Shown piece after piece: positions 1 to 10,038 of a DNA stretch of 64,000 bases. The stretch lies in contig NZ_CP011072.1 in assembly GCF_001190925.1 (NCBI RefSeq), forward strand, positions 2,108,001-2,172,000, written 5' to 3'. Each line of letters begins with the position of its first letter. Position 1 is the first letter of the stretch. This stretch comes from Azoarcus sp. CIB. Lineage in GTDB: Bacteria > Pseudomonadota > Gammaproteobacteria > Burkholderiales > Rhodocyclaceae. The position numbers and the translations under genes were made by a program. A model generated the notes under the pieces. It had not been told where the DNA came from. It searched no databases and worked only from the letters and a program-made list of their open reading frames with translations.

Positions 1-350
1 GGGCCCGCGAACGCGAACTGCGGGCTTCCGACCAGGCACGAGAGCGTTTCGAGTTCCGCAATTTCCGCCAGGAACGGGAAAAGGAGGAAAAGGCCGCCAA
101 ACTCGCGGCGAAGGCCGCTGAGACTCGGGCCAAGCTCGCCGAATCGGGCGAGGCTCCTGCAACTACCGCCGCGGCCGAAGACCCCAAGAAGGCCCTGATC
201 GCCGCCGCGCTGGCGCGCGCCAAGCAACAGCAGACGGCGGTAGCGCCCCGGAATACCGACGACCTGAGCGCCGATGTGCAGGCGGAGATCGCCGATATCG
301 ACGACCGCCGCGAGAAGCTCAACCCGCAAGACGCCGACAAGGCGCCGTGA
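1..350 (+). CDS. rnfC: RnfC, electron transport complex subunit (3' end only)
   Basis: The reading frame is open from base 3 to the TGA at 348-350, giving the last 115 residues of a larger protein. They form a charged, Ala/Lys/Glu-rich tail with repeated A-R-E-R and A-K-A-A type segments, predicted helical or coiled coil. This matches the variable C-terminal extension that follows the 4Fe-4S domain of RnfC. No iron-sulfur motif lies in the visible part, so the call rests on the tail composition and on position directly before rnfD (ATG one base after the stop). RnfC is the NADH-binding peripheral subunit of the Rnf complex, which couples ferredoxin/NAD+ electron transfer to an ion gradient. 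Confidence 0.8.
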   Translation, partial: ARERELRASDQARERFEFRNFRQEREKEEKAAKLAAKAAETRAKLAESGEAPATTAAAEDPKKALIAAALARAKQQQTAVAPRNTDDLSADVQAEIADIDDRREKLNPQDADKAP

Positions 351-351
351 C

Positions 352-1362
352 ATGATCAATTCTCCGTATATCCGCAAACCGGCCAGCGTCCAGGGGGTGA
401 TGCTGGCGGTCCTCACCGCGCTGATTCCCGCGATCATCGTCTATGCGTCGCAAATCGCCGCGGTGGTGCTGGTCAACCTCGCAATCGCAACGATCGCGGC
501 TCTGGCCGGTGAGGCGCTGGTGCTCAAGCTGCGCGGCAGGCCCCTCGCCCCCGCGCTGTCCGATCTGTCGGCCGTGGTCACCGCGTGGCTGCTGGCGCTG
601 TGCTTCCCGCCCATCCTGCCCTGGTGGGCGACCGTGCTCGGCGTACTGATCGCTATCGTGGTGGTCAAGCATCTCTATGGCGGGCTTGGACAAAACCCGT
701 TCAACCCCGCGATGGTTGCGTATTGCGCGATGATCGTTGCCTTCCCCTCCCTGATGTCGCAATGGCCCGGCGCCGGCCAGCTGGACTTCGCGACGCAGTT
801 GGGACTGGTTTTTGGCGGCGCTCGCGAAATCGACGCGATTGCGAGCGCCACCGCGCTCGACACGATCAAGACCGGCCTCCGGACTGCGGGGGCGACGGTT
901 CAATCCATCATGAGCCAAGGCGGAAACTTCGGTCTCGTGAGCGGACGTGGGTGGGAATGGCTGGCACCGGCGTATGCGCTCGGCGGCCTTTATCTGCTTG
1001 CACGGGGAATCATAACGTGGCACATGCCCGCTGCCTTCCTCGGCGCACTCGCGGCGATCTCGGCGGTATTCTGGCTTGCCGATCCCGCGCACTACGCGTC
1101 CCCGCTATTCCACCTCGCGAGCGGTGGCGCCATGCTGGGGGCGTTCTTTATCGTCACCGACCCGGTGTCGGGAGCGACCACGCCTCGCGGCAAGCTGATC
1201 TTTGCCGCCAGCGTCGCATTGCTGGCCTATATCATCCGCGTCTTCGGCTCCTTCCCCGAAGGCGTCGCCTTCGCGGTGCTTCTGCTGAACATCTGCGTGC
1301 CGTTGATCGACATGAATACGCAACCGCGGGTATTCGGGCACAAGGGAGACAAGGCACGATGA
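352..1362 (+). CDS. rnfD: RnfD, membrane FMN-binding subunit of the Rnf complex
   Basis: This 336-residue integral membrane protein has about ten hydrophobic segments. The motif SGATT near residues 274-277 is the site where FMN is joined covalently to a threonine (probably Thr276) in RnfD/NqrB proteins. The conserved GQNPFNPAM stretch, about a third of the way in, is also typical. The ATG at 352 is chosen because the protein then begins MINSPYIRKP, the usual RnfD start; a longer frame from 274 would run into rnfC. Its stop overlaps the rnfG start (ATGA). In this lineage Rnf is thought to supply reduced ferredoxin for nitrogen fixation or dearomatising reductases; that role is inference here. 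Confidence 0.95.
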   Translation: MINSPYIRKPASVQGVMLAVLTALIPAIIVYASQIAAVVLVNLAIATIAALAGEALVLKLRGRPLAPALSDLSAVVTAWLLALCFPPILPWWATVLGVLIAIVVVKHLYGGLGQNPFNPAMVAYCAMIVAFPSLMSQWPGAGQLDFATQLGLVFGGAREIDAIASATALDTIKTGLRTAGATVQSIMSQGGNFGLVSGRGWEWLAPAYALGGLYLLARGIITWHMPAAFLGALAAISAVFWLADPAHYASPLFHLASGGAMLGAFFIVTDPVSGATTPRGKLIFAASVALLAYIIRVFGSFPEGVAFAVLLLNICVPLIDMNTQPRVFGHKGDKAR

Positions 1363-2021
1363 GCGCCCGTTACACTGCTGCACGAACTTCCGTGCGCACC
1401 GCCGGCATCATGGTGCTATTCACCGTGGTGTTCACCGCACTAATGGCGGCGACTTTCGAGCTCACCCGTCCCGCGATCGAGGCCTCTGCGCTGGAAGGGA
1501 AGATGCGCCTGATCAGGGAGGTGCTGCCGCCCTCCTCCTATGACAATGCTCTCCTGGACGACTCCGTCGTGCTCGGCCCGACCCCGGAGCTCGGCCTCGA
1601 ACAGAGCGGGCACGCCTATCGCGCGCGCCTCGCCGGCCAGCCCGCCGCACTAGTGTTGGAGGTGGTGGCGCCCGACGGCTACGCAGGACGGATCCAGTTG
1701 GTGATCGCCGTCGGCGTCGACGGGCGCGTGAGCGGTGTCCGTGTCACGGGACACCGGGAAACTCCGGGCTTGGGCGACTATATCGATCCGAACAAGGACC
1801 GCAACAAGTCGCAACCGTGGATCGGACAGTTTACGGGCGTGTCGTTCCCGGACCTCGGGCCCGACAAATGGAAGGTCAAACGCGACGGCGGAACCTTCAC
1901 CTACCGCAGCGGCGCGACGATCAGCGCTCGCGCAGTGACGAACGCGACCGCGCGGGCTGTCGACTACGCAATCCGCCAACGCGATGCGCTGTTCGCCGCG
2001 CAGCCAGGCGGAAGACTCTGA
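1359..2021 (+). CDS. rnfG: RnfG, FMN-binding subunit of the Rnf complex
   Basis: The 220-residue protein has one N-terminal membrane anchor (about residues 12-34, GIMVLFTVVFTALMAA) and a periplasmic FMN-binding domain. The motif SGATIS at about residues 184-189 carries the threonine (Thr187 by count) that takes covalent FMN through a phosphoester bond. The conserved GHRETPGLGDYI segment is also present. The gene overlaps rnfD by 4 bp and is followed 13 bp later by rnfE, so the subunits are almost certainly translated from one message. Confidence 0.95.
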   Translation: MSARYTAARTSVRTAGIMVLFTVVFTALMAATFELTRPAIEASALEGKMRLIREVLPPSSYDNALLDDSVVLGPTPELGLEQSGHAYRARLAGQPAALVLEVVAPDGYAGRIQLVIAVGVDGRVSGVRVTGHRETPGLGDYIDPNKDRNKSQPWIGQFTGVSFPDLGPDKWKVKRDGGTFTYRSGATISARAVTNATARAVDYAIRQRDALFAAQPGGRL

Positions 2022-2034
2022 CGGAGAACGCTCA

Positions 2035-2733
2035 ATGAACCTGCAAAGCTTTCGCGAAGCGGCCTGGAACGGCCTGTGGCGCCAGAATACCGGTCTCGTG
2101 CAGTTGCTCGGCCTGTGCCCCATTCTCGCCGTGAGCACGAGCATCGTGAATGCGGCGAGCCTGGGATTGGCCACCGTGATGGTGATGGCGGTGTCGAACC
2201 TCGCCGTTGCGTCGCTGCGGAACTTCATTCCCTACGAGATCCGCATCCCGGTCTTCATCCTGATCATCGCGGCACTGACCACGGTTGTCGACCTCGCCTT
2301 CAATGCGTATTTCCACGATCTCTATCTGGTGCTGGGCATCTTCATCCCGCTGATCGTGACGAACTGCATCGTCCTTGCGCGCGTCGAGGCCTATGCGGCG
2401 AAGAACGATCCGGTTTCATCGACCGTGGACGGCATCATGATGGGCCTGGGCCTCGTCTGCCTCCTTTCCGTGCTCGGCGGACTGCGCGAACTGGCGGGCA
2501 ACGGCACCTTGTTCTCCGGCATCGAGATGCTCTTCCCGGGGCTTTCGGCGATCTCCGTGTTCGGCCCCGATTATCCGGGCTTCCTGATCGGCATCCTCCC
2601 CCCTGGCGCCTTCTTCGCGCTCGCTTGCCTGATCGCGCTGTCAAACGTGATCCGCAGTCGCACCGCGAAAAGGAAGCCAGCAGCGCAGGAGCCTGTGGCA
2701 TCGGCGACCGAGCAGCCTGCGTCCGCAGCCTGA
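2035..2733 (+). CDS. rnfE: RnfE, integral membrane subunit of the Rnf complex
   Basis: The 232-residue protein is nearly all membrane segments (about six) and belongs to the RnfA/RnfE/NqrD/NqrE family, whose paired subunits hold an intramembrane iron-sulfur centre. The N-terminal half carries LLGLCPILAVST and a later TNCIVLARVEA segment; each has the single conserved cysteine expected for the cluster ligands. An ACGGAGA ribosome-binding sequence lies 7 bases before the ATG at 2035. The last 25 residues are a polar Ala/Lys/Glu-rich tail. The order rnfC-D-G-E-nth is the standard gammaproteobacterial and betaproteobacterial one. Confidence 0.95.
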   Translation: MNLQSFREAAWNGLWRQNTGLVQLLGLCPILAVSTSIVNAASLGLATVMVMAVSNLAVASLRNFIPYEIRIPVFILIIAALTTVVDLAFNAYFHDLYLVLGIFIPLIVTNCIVLARVEAYAAKNDPVSSTVDGIMMGLGLVCLLSVLGGLRELAGNGTLFSGIEMLFPGLSAISVFGPDYPGFLIGILPPGAFFALACLIALSNVIRSRTAKRKPAAQEPVASATEQPASAA

Positions 2734-2747
2734 TTCTGGCGGCGGGC

Positions 2748-3380
2748 ATGAAACGGGAGTCCATCCGCGAGTTCTTTCGTCGTCTCGCGGAGGCAAATCC
2801 GCAGCCGACAACCGAACTCGAATATGGATCGCCGTTCCAGCTGCTGGTGGCCGTGGTCCTGTCCGCCCAAGCGACCGACAAGGGCGTAAATCTTGCAACG
2901 CGAGGGCTGTTTGCGGCCGCGCCGACACCGGAGGCGATCATCACCCTGGGCGAGGAAGGCGTCGCCGCACATGTCCGCACCATCGGCCTGTATCGCAACA
3001 AGGCAAGGAACGTCGTCGCGCTGTCGCACCTGCTGCTCGAACGCCACGGCGGTGAGGTGCCGCGCGACCGCGTCGCGCTGGAGGCGCTGCCCGGCGTCGG
3101 GCGGAAGACTGCCAACGTGGTGTTGAACACGGTGTTCGGCGAGCCGGTGATGGCTGTCGATACGCACATCTTCCGCCTTGCGAACCGTACCGGGCTGGCG
3201 CCCGGCAAGGATGTCCTGGCCGTCGAGCATGCGCTGATGCGACGCGTGCCCAAGGACTACCTGCGGGACGCCCACCACTGGCTCATCCTGCACGGCCGCT
3301 ACATATGCACCGCGCGCAAGCCCAAATGCGGCGGATGCCTCGTGCGCGACTTGTGCGATTACCGCGACAAGACCGCCTAA
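2748..3380 (+). CDS. nth: Endonuclease III, DNA glycosylase/AP lyase
   Basis: Base-excision repair enzyme that removes oxidised pyrimidines and nicks the abasic site. The 210-residue protein has the helix-hairpin-helix LPGVGRKTANVV with catalytic Lys120 and the catalytic Asp138 in VDTHIFR, the same numbering as in E. coli. A C-terminal C-x6-C-x2-C-x5-C cluster (CTARKPKC...C...C) binds the 4Fe-4S centre. The ATG at 2748 lies 14 bases after rnfE and gives the canonical MKRESIREFFRRL start; a longer upstream frame overlaps rnfE and is noise. The rnf-nth linkage is widespread. Confidence 0.97.
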   Translation: MKRESIREFFRRLAEANPQPTTELEYGSPFQLLVAVVLSAQATDKGVNLATRGLFAAAPTPEAIITLGEEGVAAHVRTIGLYRNKARNVVALSHLLLERHGGEVPRDRVALEALPGVGRKTANVVLNTVFGEPVMAVDTHIFRLANRTGLAPGKDVLAVEHALMRRVPKDYLRDAHHWLILHGRYICTARKPKCGGCLVRDLCDYRDKTA

Positions 3381-3401
3381 CCCACCACCGACCGAGACTA
3401 A

Positions 3402-3827
3402 ATGTTCAATCCATCCCGCGATCAGGTTCGTACCTTCTTCATCGACAGCTGGCGGAAATACCGCGCGAAGGAGGTGCTGACGCCGATCGAGCACATCGCC
3501 AACGACCTCGTGCTGCTACACCCGGAATACCACGCGCTGCTCGAGGATCCCGAAGCGGTCGCCAAGGAGTTTCCGCCCGAGGGAGGACAGCTCAATCCCT
3601 TCCTGCATCTCTCGCTGCATCTCGCGATCGAGGAACAGCTCTCTATCGACCAGCCCCCCGGGTTGCGCGCCGCGTTCGAGTCCTGCCAAGCGCGCCGCGG
3701 CGATCGCCACGCTGCCCTGCACGACGTCCTCGAGTGCCTTGGCGAGACGATGTTCGACGCGCAGAGAAACAACCGGCAGCCCGACGGCCAGGCTTATGTC
3801 AGCTGCGTGCTTCGCCGCGCAGGTTGA
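3402..3827 (+). CDS. DUF1841 family protein
   Basis: The 141-residue protein is soluble, with no signal peptide or membrane segment. It begins MFNPSRDQVRTFF and contains LTPIEHIANDLVLLHPEYH and the HLSLHLAIEEQLSIDQP segment, features I recognise from the DUF1841 family of betaproteobacterial and gammaproteobacterial proteins, whose function is unknown. It lies 21 bases after nth on the same strand and may be the last gene of the rnf-nth message. The His-rich HLSLHL motif could bind a metal, but nothing shows this directly. Confidence 0.8.
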   Translation: MFNPSRDQVRTFFIDSWRKYRAKEVLTPIEHIANDLVLLHPEYHALLEDPEAVAKEFPPEGGQLNPFLHLSLHLAIEEQLSIDQPPGLRAAFESCQARRGDRHAALHDVLECLGETMFDAQRNNRQPDGQAYVSCVLRRAG

Positions 3828-3929
3828 TGCGGTGTAGACTGCGCTGACGCAGCCCCGCTCGCGGGCGCCACTGGCCCCTGCCCCGCCCCTCCAGCGCCGC
3901 GGGCGCGTTCCCGAGGAGTCCTGCCGGAC

Positions 3930-5063
3930 ATGGAAGCGCTACCCGAACTGTCGATCCTGCTCGTGGAGGATGATCCGCTCCAGGGCGAACGCATGGTGAT
4001 GCTGCTGCAGAGCCTCGGGCAGCGGGTCCGGGTCGCCGAATCCGGCGAAATGGCGCTCGACCTGTTCGCTGCCGCGCCCTCGGACCTCGTGCTCATGGAC
4101 GTCATGCTGCCGGGCATCGACGGTTTCGAAACGACGCGGCGGGTCAAGTCGATGTGCGACGGCCGCTGGGTGCCCGTGATCTACATGACCGCACTCGGCG
4201 GTTGCGCCAATCTCGTCGAGGGGCTTCACGCCGGCGGCGACGACTACCTCGTGAAGCCCGTGGAGTTCGAGATCCTCGAGGCGAAGCTGCGGTCGGCGAT
4301 GCGCACCCTGGGGCTGTACCGCGACCTGGAAAGATCGCGCGACGAACTGGCCCGTACCAACGCCGCGCTGCGCGGGGCCAACCGTGAGCTGGAATGTTTC
4401 ACATACGCGGTCGCGCACGATCTCAAGTCGCCGCTCCGCGCGATCAACGGCTATGGCAGCCTGCTCGCCTCGAGCGAAGCCACCCGGCTTTCCGAGGACG
4501 GGCGATCCTCTCTGGAAAGGATCCTGGAGGGCACCGAACGCATGGGCCTCCTGATCGACGATCTGCTCGAATACTCGCGTGTCGAACGCGCGCCGACGAT
4601 CTTCGAGGAAATCGACGTGCGGGAACTGACGTCACAGCTGACCGCGGACTTCAACGAGGAAATCGGGCGCAACGGCGCCACGGTGGAGCTTGCGCCTTCC
4701 TGCTCTTCGATCCTGGCAGACCGCAGCGGCCTGACACATGCGTTGCGCAACCTGCTCGGCAACGCGCTCAAATTTTCGGCGGGGGTAGCCCATCCCCGCA
4801 TCGTCATCGCCTGCACCAGCAAGGCGGACCGGTGCCACATCTCCGTGCGCGACAACGGCATCGGTTTCGACATGCACCACCACGATCGCATCTTCGACAT
4901 CTTTCATCGGCTGCACCGCGACGACGAGTATCCCGGCACGGGTATCGGGCTGGCGATCGTGCGCAAGGCCGCCGCGCGCATGCAGGGACGGTGCTGGGCC
5001 GAAAGCAGTCCCGGACAGGGCGCAACCTTCCATCTCGAATGGCCGATACCGCCGAACTCCTGA
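3930..5063 (+). CDS. Hybrid response regulator / histidine kinase (REC-HisKA-HATPase)
   Basis: This 377-residue soluble signalling protein starts with a receiver domain (about residues 8-125: DD acid pair near 14-15, phospho-acceptor Asp in LVLMDVMLP, Lys in YLVKPVEF). A short coiled coil (about 130-155) leads to a HisKA domain with the H-box AVAHDLKSPLRAI, then an ATPase domain with N-box LRNLLGNALKFS, DNGIGF and GTGIGLAIV. The order receiver-then-kinase without a membrane sensor suggests it relays input from another kinase. Its kinase half resembles phytochrome-type kinases. The ATG at 3930 has GAGGAG upstream. No partner gene is adjacent. Confidence 0.93.
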   Translation: MEALPELSILLVEDDPLQGERMVMLLQSLGQRVRVAESGEMALDLFAAAPSDLVLMDVMLPGIDGFETTRRVKSMCDGRWVPVIYMTALGGCANLVEGLHAGGDDYLVKPVEFEILEAKLRSAMRTLGLYRDLERSRDELARTNAALRGANRELECFTYAVAHDLKSPLRAINGYGSLLASSEATRLSEDGRSSLERILEGTERMGLLIDDLLEYSRVERAPTIFEEIDVRELTSQLTADFNEEIGRNGATVELAPSCSSILADRSGLTHALRNLLGNALKFSAGVAHPRIVIACTSKADRCHISVRDNGIGFDMHHHDRIFDIFHRLHRDDEYPGTGIGLAIVRKAAARMQGRCWAESSPGQGATFHLEWPIPPNS

Positions 5064-5085
5064 TGTCCTGAGTTGGTGGAGCCCA

Positions 5086-5091
5086 TATAAT
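5086..5091 (+). promoter_or_regulatory. Possible -10 element for the MoxR-VWA pair
   Basis: A perfect TATAAT lies 28 bases before the moxR-like start codon, in an otherwise GC-rich gap. No good TTGACA-like -35 sequence is seen at the expected spacing, so the promoter is only suggested. The GAGAGGAAC stretch before the ATG at 5119 serves as ribosome-binding site. Confidence 0.35.
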
Positions 5092-5118
5092 CGGGGTTAG
5101 CCAACGAGAGGAACTCCC

Positions 5119-5961
5119 ATGCGCTTCGAAGGATCACGCGATTACGTTGCCACCCCCGACCTGATGCTCGCGGTGAACGCGGCTATCAAGCTGCAGCGGC
5201 CGCTCCTGATCAAGGGCGAGCCCGGCACGGGCAAGACCATGCTGGCTGAAGAGGTGGCCGCAGCGTTGGGCCTGCCGCTGCTGCAGTGGCACATCAAGTC
5301 GACCACCAAGGCCCAGCAGGGCCTGTACGAATACGATGCCGTTTCGCGCCTGCGCGATTCGCAACTGGGCGATGACCGGGTCAAGGACATCGCCAACTAT
5401 ATCGTCAAGGGCGTGCTGTGGCAGGCTTTCGAGTCCGACACTCCGTGCGTCGTGCTGATCGACGAGGTCGACAAGGCGGACATCGAATTCCCCAACGACC
5501 TGCTGCGCGAACTCGACCGCATGGAATTTCACGTGTACGAGACGCGCAAGACGATCCAGGCGCGCCACCGGCCCATCGTCTTCATCACGTCGAACAATGA
5601 GAAGGAGCTGCCCGACGCCTTCCTGCGCCGTTGCTTCTTCCACTACATCCGCTTCCCGGACCGCGACACGATGCAGCGGATCGTGGACGTGCACTTCCCG
5701 GACTTGAAGAAGGATCTCCTGCGCGAAGCACTCGAGGTGTTCTTCGGGCTGCGCGACGTTCCGGGGCTGAAGAAGAAGCCGACGACCTCGGAGCTGATCG
5801 ACTGGCTGAAGCTGCTGGTGGCAGAGGATATTCCTCCCGAAGCCTTGCGCGCACAGGACCAGCGCGTGGTCATCCCGCCCCTTGCCGGCGCGCTCCTGAA
5901 GAACGAGCAGGACCTCCATCTGTTCGAGCGGCTCGTATTCATGGCGCGCAACAACCGATGA
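5119..5961 (+). CDS. MoxR-family AAA+ ATPase
   Basis: A 280-residue single-domain AAA+ ATPase. Walker A is GEPGTGKT (about residues 35-42), Walker B is VVLIDEVDKAD (about 110-120), sensor 1 is ITSNNEKELPDAFLRRC. MoxR ATPases act as chaperones that mature metalloenzymes or other complexes, usually with a VWA-domain partner; such a partner is the next gene. The pair resembles the ATPase/VWA modules found next to CO dehydrogenase genes (CoxD/CoxE), but no such enzyme is near, so the client is unknown. Confidence 0.92.
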   Translation: MRFEGSRDYVATPDLMLAVNAAIKLQRPLLIKGEPGTGKTMLAEEVAAALGLPLLQWHIKSTTKAQQGLYEYDAVSRLRDSQLGDDRVKDIANYIVKGVLWQAFESDTPCVVLIDEVDKADIEFPNDLLRELDRMEFHVYETRKTIQARHRPIVFITSNNEKELPDAFLRRCFFHYIRFPDRDTMQRIVDVHFPDLKKDLLREALEVFFGLRDVPGLKKKPTTSELIDWLKLLVAEDIPPEALRAQDQRVVIPPLAGALLKNEQDLHLFERLVFMARNNR

Positions 5962-6022
5962 GCGCCTGGTCTGCTGCGAAGCTCGAGCGGTTTTCCGACG
6001 CCGTATCGCCACGGAGCGCCGC

Positions 6023-7201
6023 ATGCTCATAGACTTTTTCCTGCATCTCAAGGCGAACAAGCTGCCCGTGTCGACGCGGGAATTCCTCACGCTGCTGGAA
6101 GGTCTGCGCGACGGCGTGTGCGGCCATGCGATCGACGATTTCTACTTCTACGCCCGAACTTGCCTGGTCAAGGATGAGTCGCGTTACGACCGTTTCGACC
6201 AGGCTTTCGCCGCGTATTTCAAGGGCGTGACGGAAATCCCGGGCCTGGAGCAGGAGCTGCCGGAAGAGTGGCTGCGGGCGATGATGAAGAAGCACCTGTC
6301 GCCCGAGGAAAAGGCGCAGCTCGAGAAGCTCGGCTGGGACAAGCTGATGGATGAGTTCCGCAAGCGCCTCGATGAACAGAAAGGCCGCCATCAGGGCGGT
6401 TCGAAGTGGATCGGTACTGGCGGCAAATCGCCGTTCGGCAACAGCGGTTATCACCCCGAGGGAATCCGGGTCGGCGGCGAGTCCGCGGGCAATCGCACCG
6501 CGATCAAGGTCTGGGAGAAGCGCGAGTACCGCAACCTGGACGATTCGCTGGAACTCGGCACGCGCAACATCAAGGTTGCGCTGCGGCGGCTGAGGCGCTT
6601 CGCACGCGAGGGCGCTGCTGAGGAACTGGATCTCGACGGCACGATTGCAGCGACCGCCCGGAATGCCGGCTGGCTGGACCTGATGATGCGGCCGGAGCGC
6701 CACAATGCGGTGAAGGTGCTGCTGTTCCTGGATGTCGGCGGGTCGATGGACGACCACGTGAAGGCGTGCGAGGAGCTGTTCTCCGCCTGCCGGTCGGAGT
6801 TTAAGCACCTCGAACACTTCTATTTCCACAACTGCGTGTATGAGTCGGTGTGGCGCGACGGTCATCGCCGTCACGCAGAGCGGATCCCGGTCCACGACCT
6901 GCTCCATAAGTACGGCCCGGATTACAAGCTGATCTTCGTCGGCGACGCGACGATGAGCCCGTACGAGATACTGCACCAGCACGGATCGATCGAACACATG
7001 AACCAGGAACCCGGCGCTGACTGGCTGCGCCGCCTGCTCGACGCCTGGCCAGCCGCGGCGTGGCTCAATCCCGAACCGGAGCGGCTGTGGCCTTATCGGC
7101 AGTCGATCGAGATCATCAACGGCATCATGGCCCAGCGCATGTACCCGATGACGCTGGAAGGGCTCGAACGCGCGATGCGGCAGCTTTCGAAGAAGACCTG
7201 A
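6023..7201 (+). CDS. VWA domain-containing CoxE-like protein
   Basis: 392 residues. The N-terminal 200 residues are helical and charged with a Gly-rich linker around 130-160 (GGKSPFGNSGYHP). The C-terminal VWA domain begins near residue 230, with the metal-ion-dependent adhesion motif LFLDVGGSMDDH (D-x-G-x-S; the usual first Ser position is Gly) and a second acidic motif IFVGDATMSPYE. The family (CoxE-like, DUF58-type VWA) works with MoxR ATPases, and the upstream neighbour is one. The start at 6023 has CACGGAGCG upstream. It ends 32 bases before a convergent marR-type gene. Confidence 0.88.
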   Translation: MLIDFFLHLKANKLPVSTREFLTLLEGLRDGVCGHAIDDFYFYARTCLVKDESRYDRFDQAFAAYFKGVTEIPGLEQELPEEWLRAMMKKHLSPEEKAQLEKLGWDKLMDEFRKRLDEQKGRHQGGSKWIGTGGKSPFGNSGYHPEGIRVGGESAGNRTAIKVWEKREYRNLDDSLELGTRNIKVALRRLRRFAREGAAEELDLDGTIAATARNAGWLDLMMRPERHNAVKVLLFLDVGGSMDDHVKACEELFSACRSEFKHLEHFYFHNCVYESVWRDGHRRHAERIPVHDLLHKYGPDYKLIFVGDATMSPYEILHQHGSIEHMNQEPGADWLRRLLDAWPAAAWLNPEPERLWPYRQSIEIINGIMAQRMYPMTLEGLERAMRQLSKKT

Positions 7202-7233
7202 CCGCCCGATTGACGTCGCCGCGAATGCGCGAC

Positions 7234-7731
7234 TTACTCGGTGAAGGGCAAGGGCTGCATGCCGAAGCCTTCGTCGAGGTCCTTGATCTGTTGCAGCAGA
7301 CCGTCCAGTTCTTCCTGGAGGCGTGTCTGGGACGCGGCATCGAGCAGCCGCAGGGCCTCCGGCAGGACTCCGCGGGCGGGCGACGGCGCCCGCTCCAGCA
7401 AATCACGCCCGGCTGCCGTCAGTGACAGTCGCACGACTCGCTGGTCCGCGCTGTTGCGTGCTTTTGCGACGAAGCCGTTGGTCTCGAGCTTGTCGATCAT
7501 GTTCGAGGCGGTCGACTGATGCAGGGCCATCCGTTTGGCGAGCTCGCCGACACGCAGGCCGGGCTCTTCGAGCAATTCCTGCATCGCCCAAAGTTGCGCA
7601 CCGGTCACGCCACTCTGCTTTTCGATCCACTGGGAATGGCGCTGCGCCGTGCGGATCAGCACGCGGAATCGTTGCAGCACGGAGAGCGGCGACACCTGTG
7701 CCTGCTGCTTGCGGTCTGACGACTTGCTCAC
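7234..7731 (-). CDS. MarR-family transcriptional regulator
   Basis: A 165-residue protein with a winged helix-turn-helix: LRVGELAKRMALHQSTASNMIDKLETNGFVAK (recognition region about residues 65-95) followed by the wing ADQRVVRLSLTAAGRDLL typical of MarR. The start chosen is GTG at 7731 because GGGGGAGG lies 7 bases upstream; an open frame runs further but has no family similarity. The effector and targets are unknown. Repeats of TCCGGAT in the upstream gap could be its own operator. Confidence 0.9.
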   Translation of the reverse strand: MSKSSDRKQQAQVSPLSVLQRFRVLIRTAQRHSQWIEKQSGVTGAQLWAMQELLEEPGLRVGELAKRMALHQSTASNMIDKLETNGFVAKARNSADQRVVRLSLTAAGRDLLERAPSPARGVLPEALRLLDAASQTRLQEELDGLLQQIKDLDEGFGMQPLPFTE

Positions 7732-7983
7732 GGTTGAAGCCTCCCCCTTTGCCCAACGCCGGGAAACCCGGGAAAAAATACTCGTGTAGATGTTTTGGCG
7801 GACGGCTCCAGTCCGGATACCGTCTTTTCCGGATATCGTAGCGGAAACGCCGGTCATTCCCAACAAATCCGGACTATACGGACCAACGATCGCGACCGGC
7901 ACTCGCGGCCGTTGGTCGATCGGACTCGATCGGAGGTAGGTTCTGTCTCCGCAGTCCGAGTCGAAAGGAAAGTGGCGTGAACG
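7732..7983 (-). promoter_or_regulatory. Intergenic region upstream of the marR gene, with repeated TCCGGAT motifs
   Basis: This stretch holds no credible gene. It contains three similar sites: GTCCGGATACC near 7811, TTCCGGATATCG near 7830 and ATCCGGACTATACGGACC near 7867. The last has a partial inverted repeat (TCCGGAC/ACGGAC). These could be autoregulatory operator sites for the MarR protein; MarR proteins commonly bind inverted repeats close to their own start. No clear promoter hexamers were assigned. Confidence 0.35.
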
Positions 7984-8008
7984 AAAAACCGCCCGCAATG
8001 CGGGCGGC
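7984..8008 (-). terminator. Rho-independent terminator of htpG
   Basis: Read on the minus strand, an 8-bp perfect GC stem (GCCGCCCGC / GCGGGCGG, loop of 3-4 bases) is followed directly by a T run. It begins 24 bases after the htpG stop codon, as expected for an intrinsic terminator. Confidence 0.88.
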
Positions 8009-8031
8009 TTCGGTGATGCCGGAGTGGCGAA

Positions 8032-9960
<1,929 letters not shown>

Positions 9961-9995
9961 CGATTGAAACTCCATTTACACAGGAACGCGCCTGC

Positions 9996-10023
9996 AGATG
10001 GGGCGCGTTCCGGGAATTTCAAG
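9996..10023 (-). promoter_or_regulatory. Sigma-32 (heat-shock) promoter of htpG
   Basis: On the minus strand the sequence reads CTTGAAA, 13 bases, then CCCCATCT. Both boxes match the RpoH consensus (CTTGAAA and CCCCATnT) at a legal spacing. The predicted transcript would start about 8 bases downstream, some 28 bases before the htpG ATG at 9960. Confidence 0.85.
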
Positions 10024-10038
10024 CACCGCCCGCAACGA

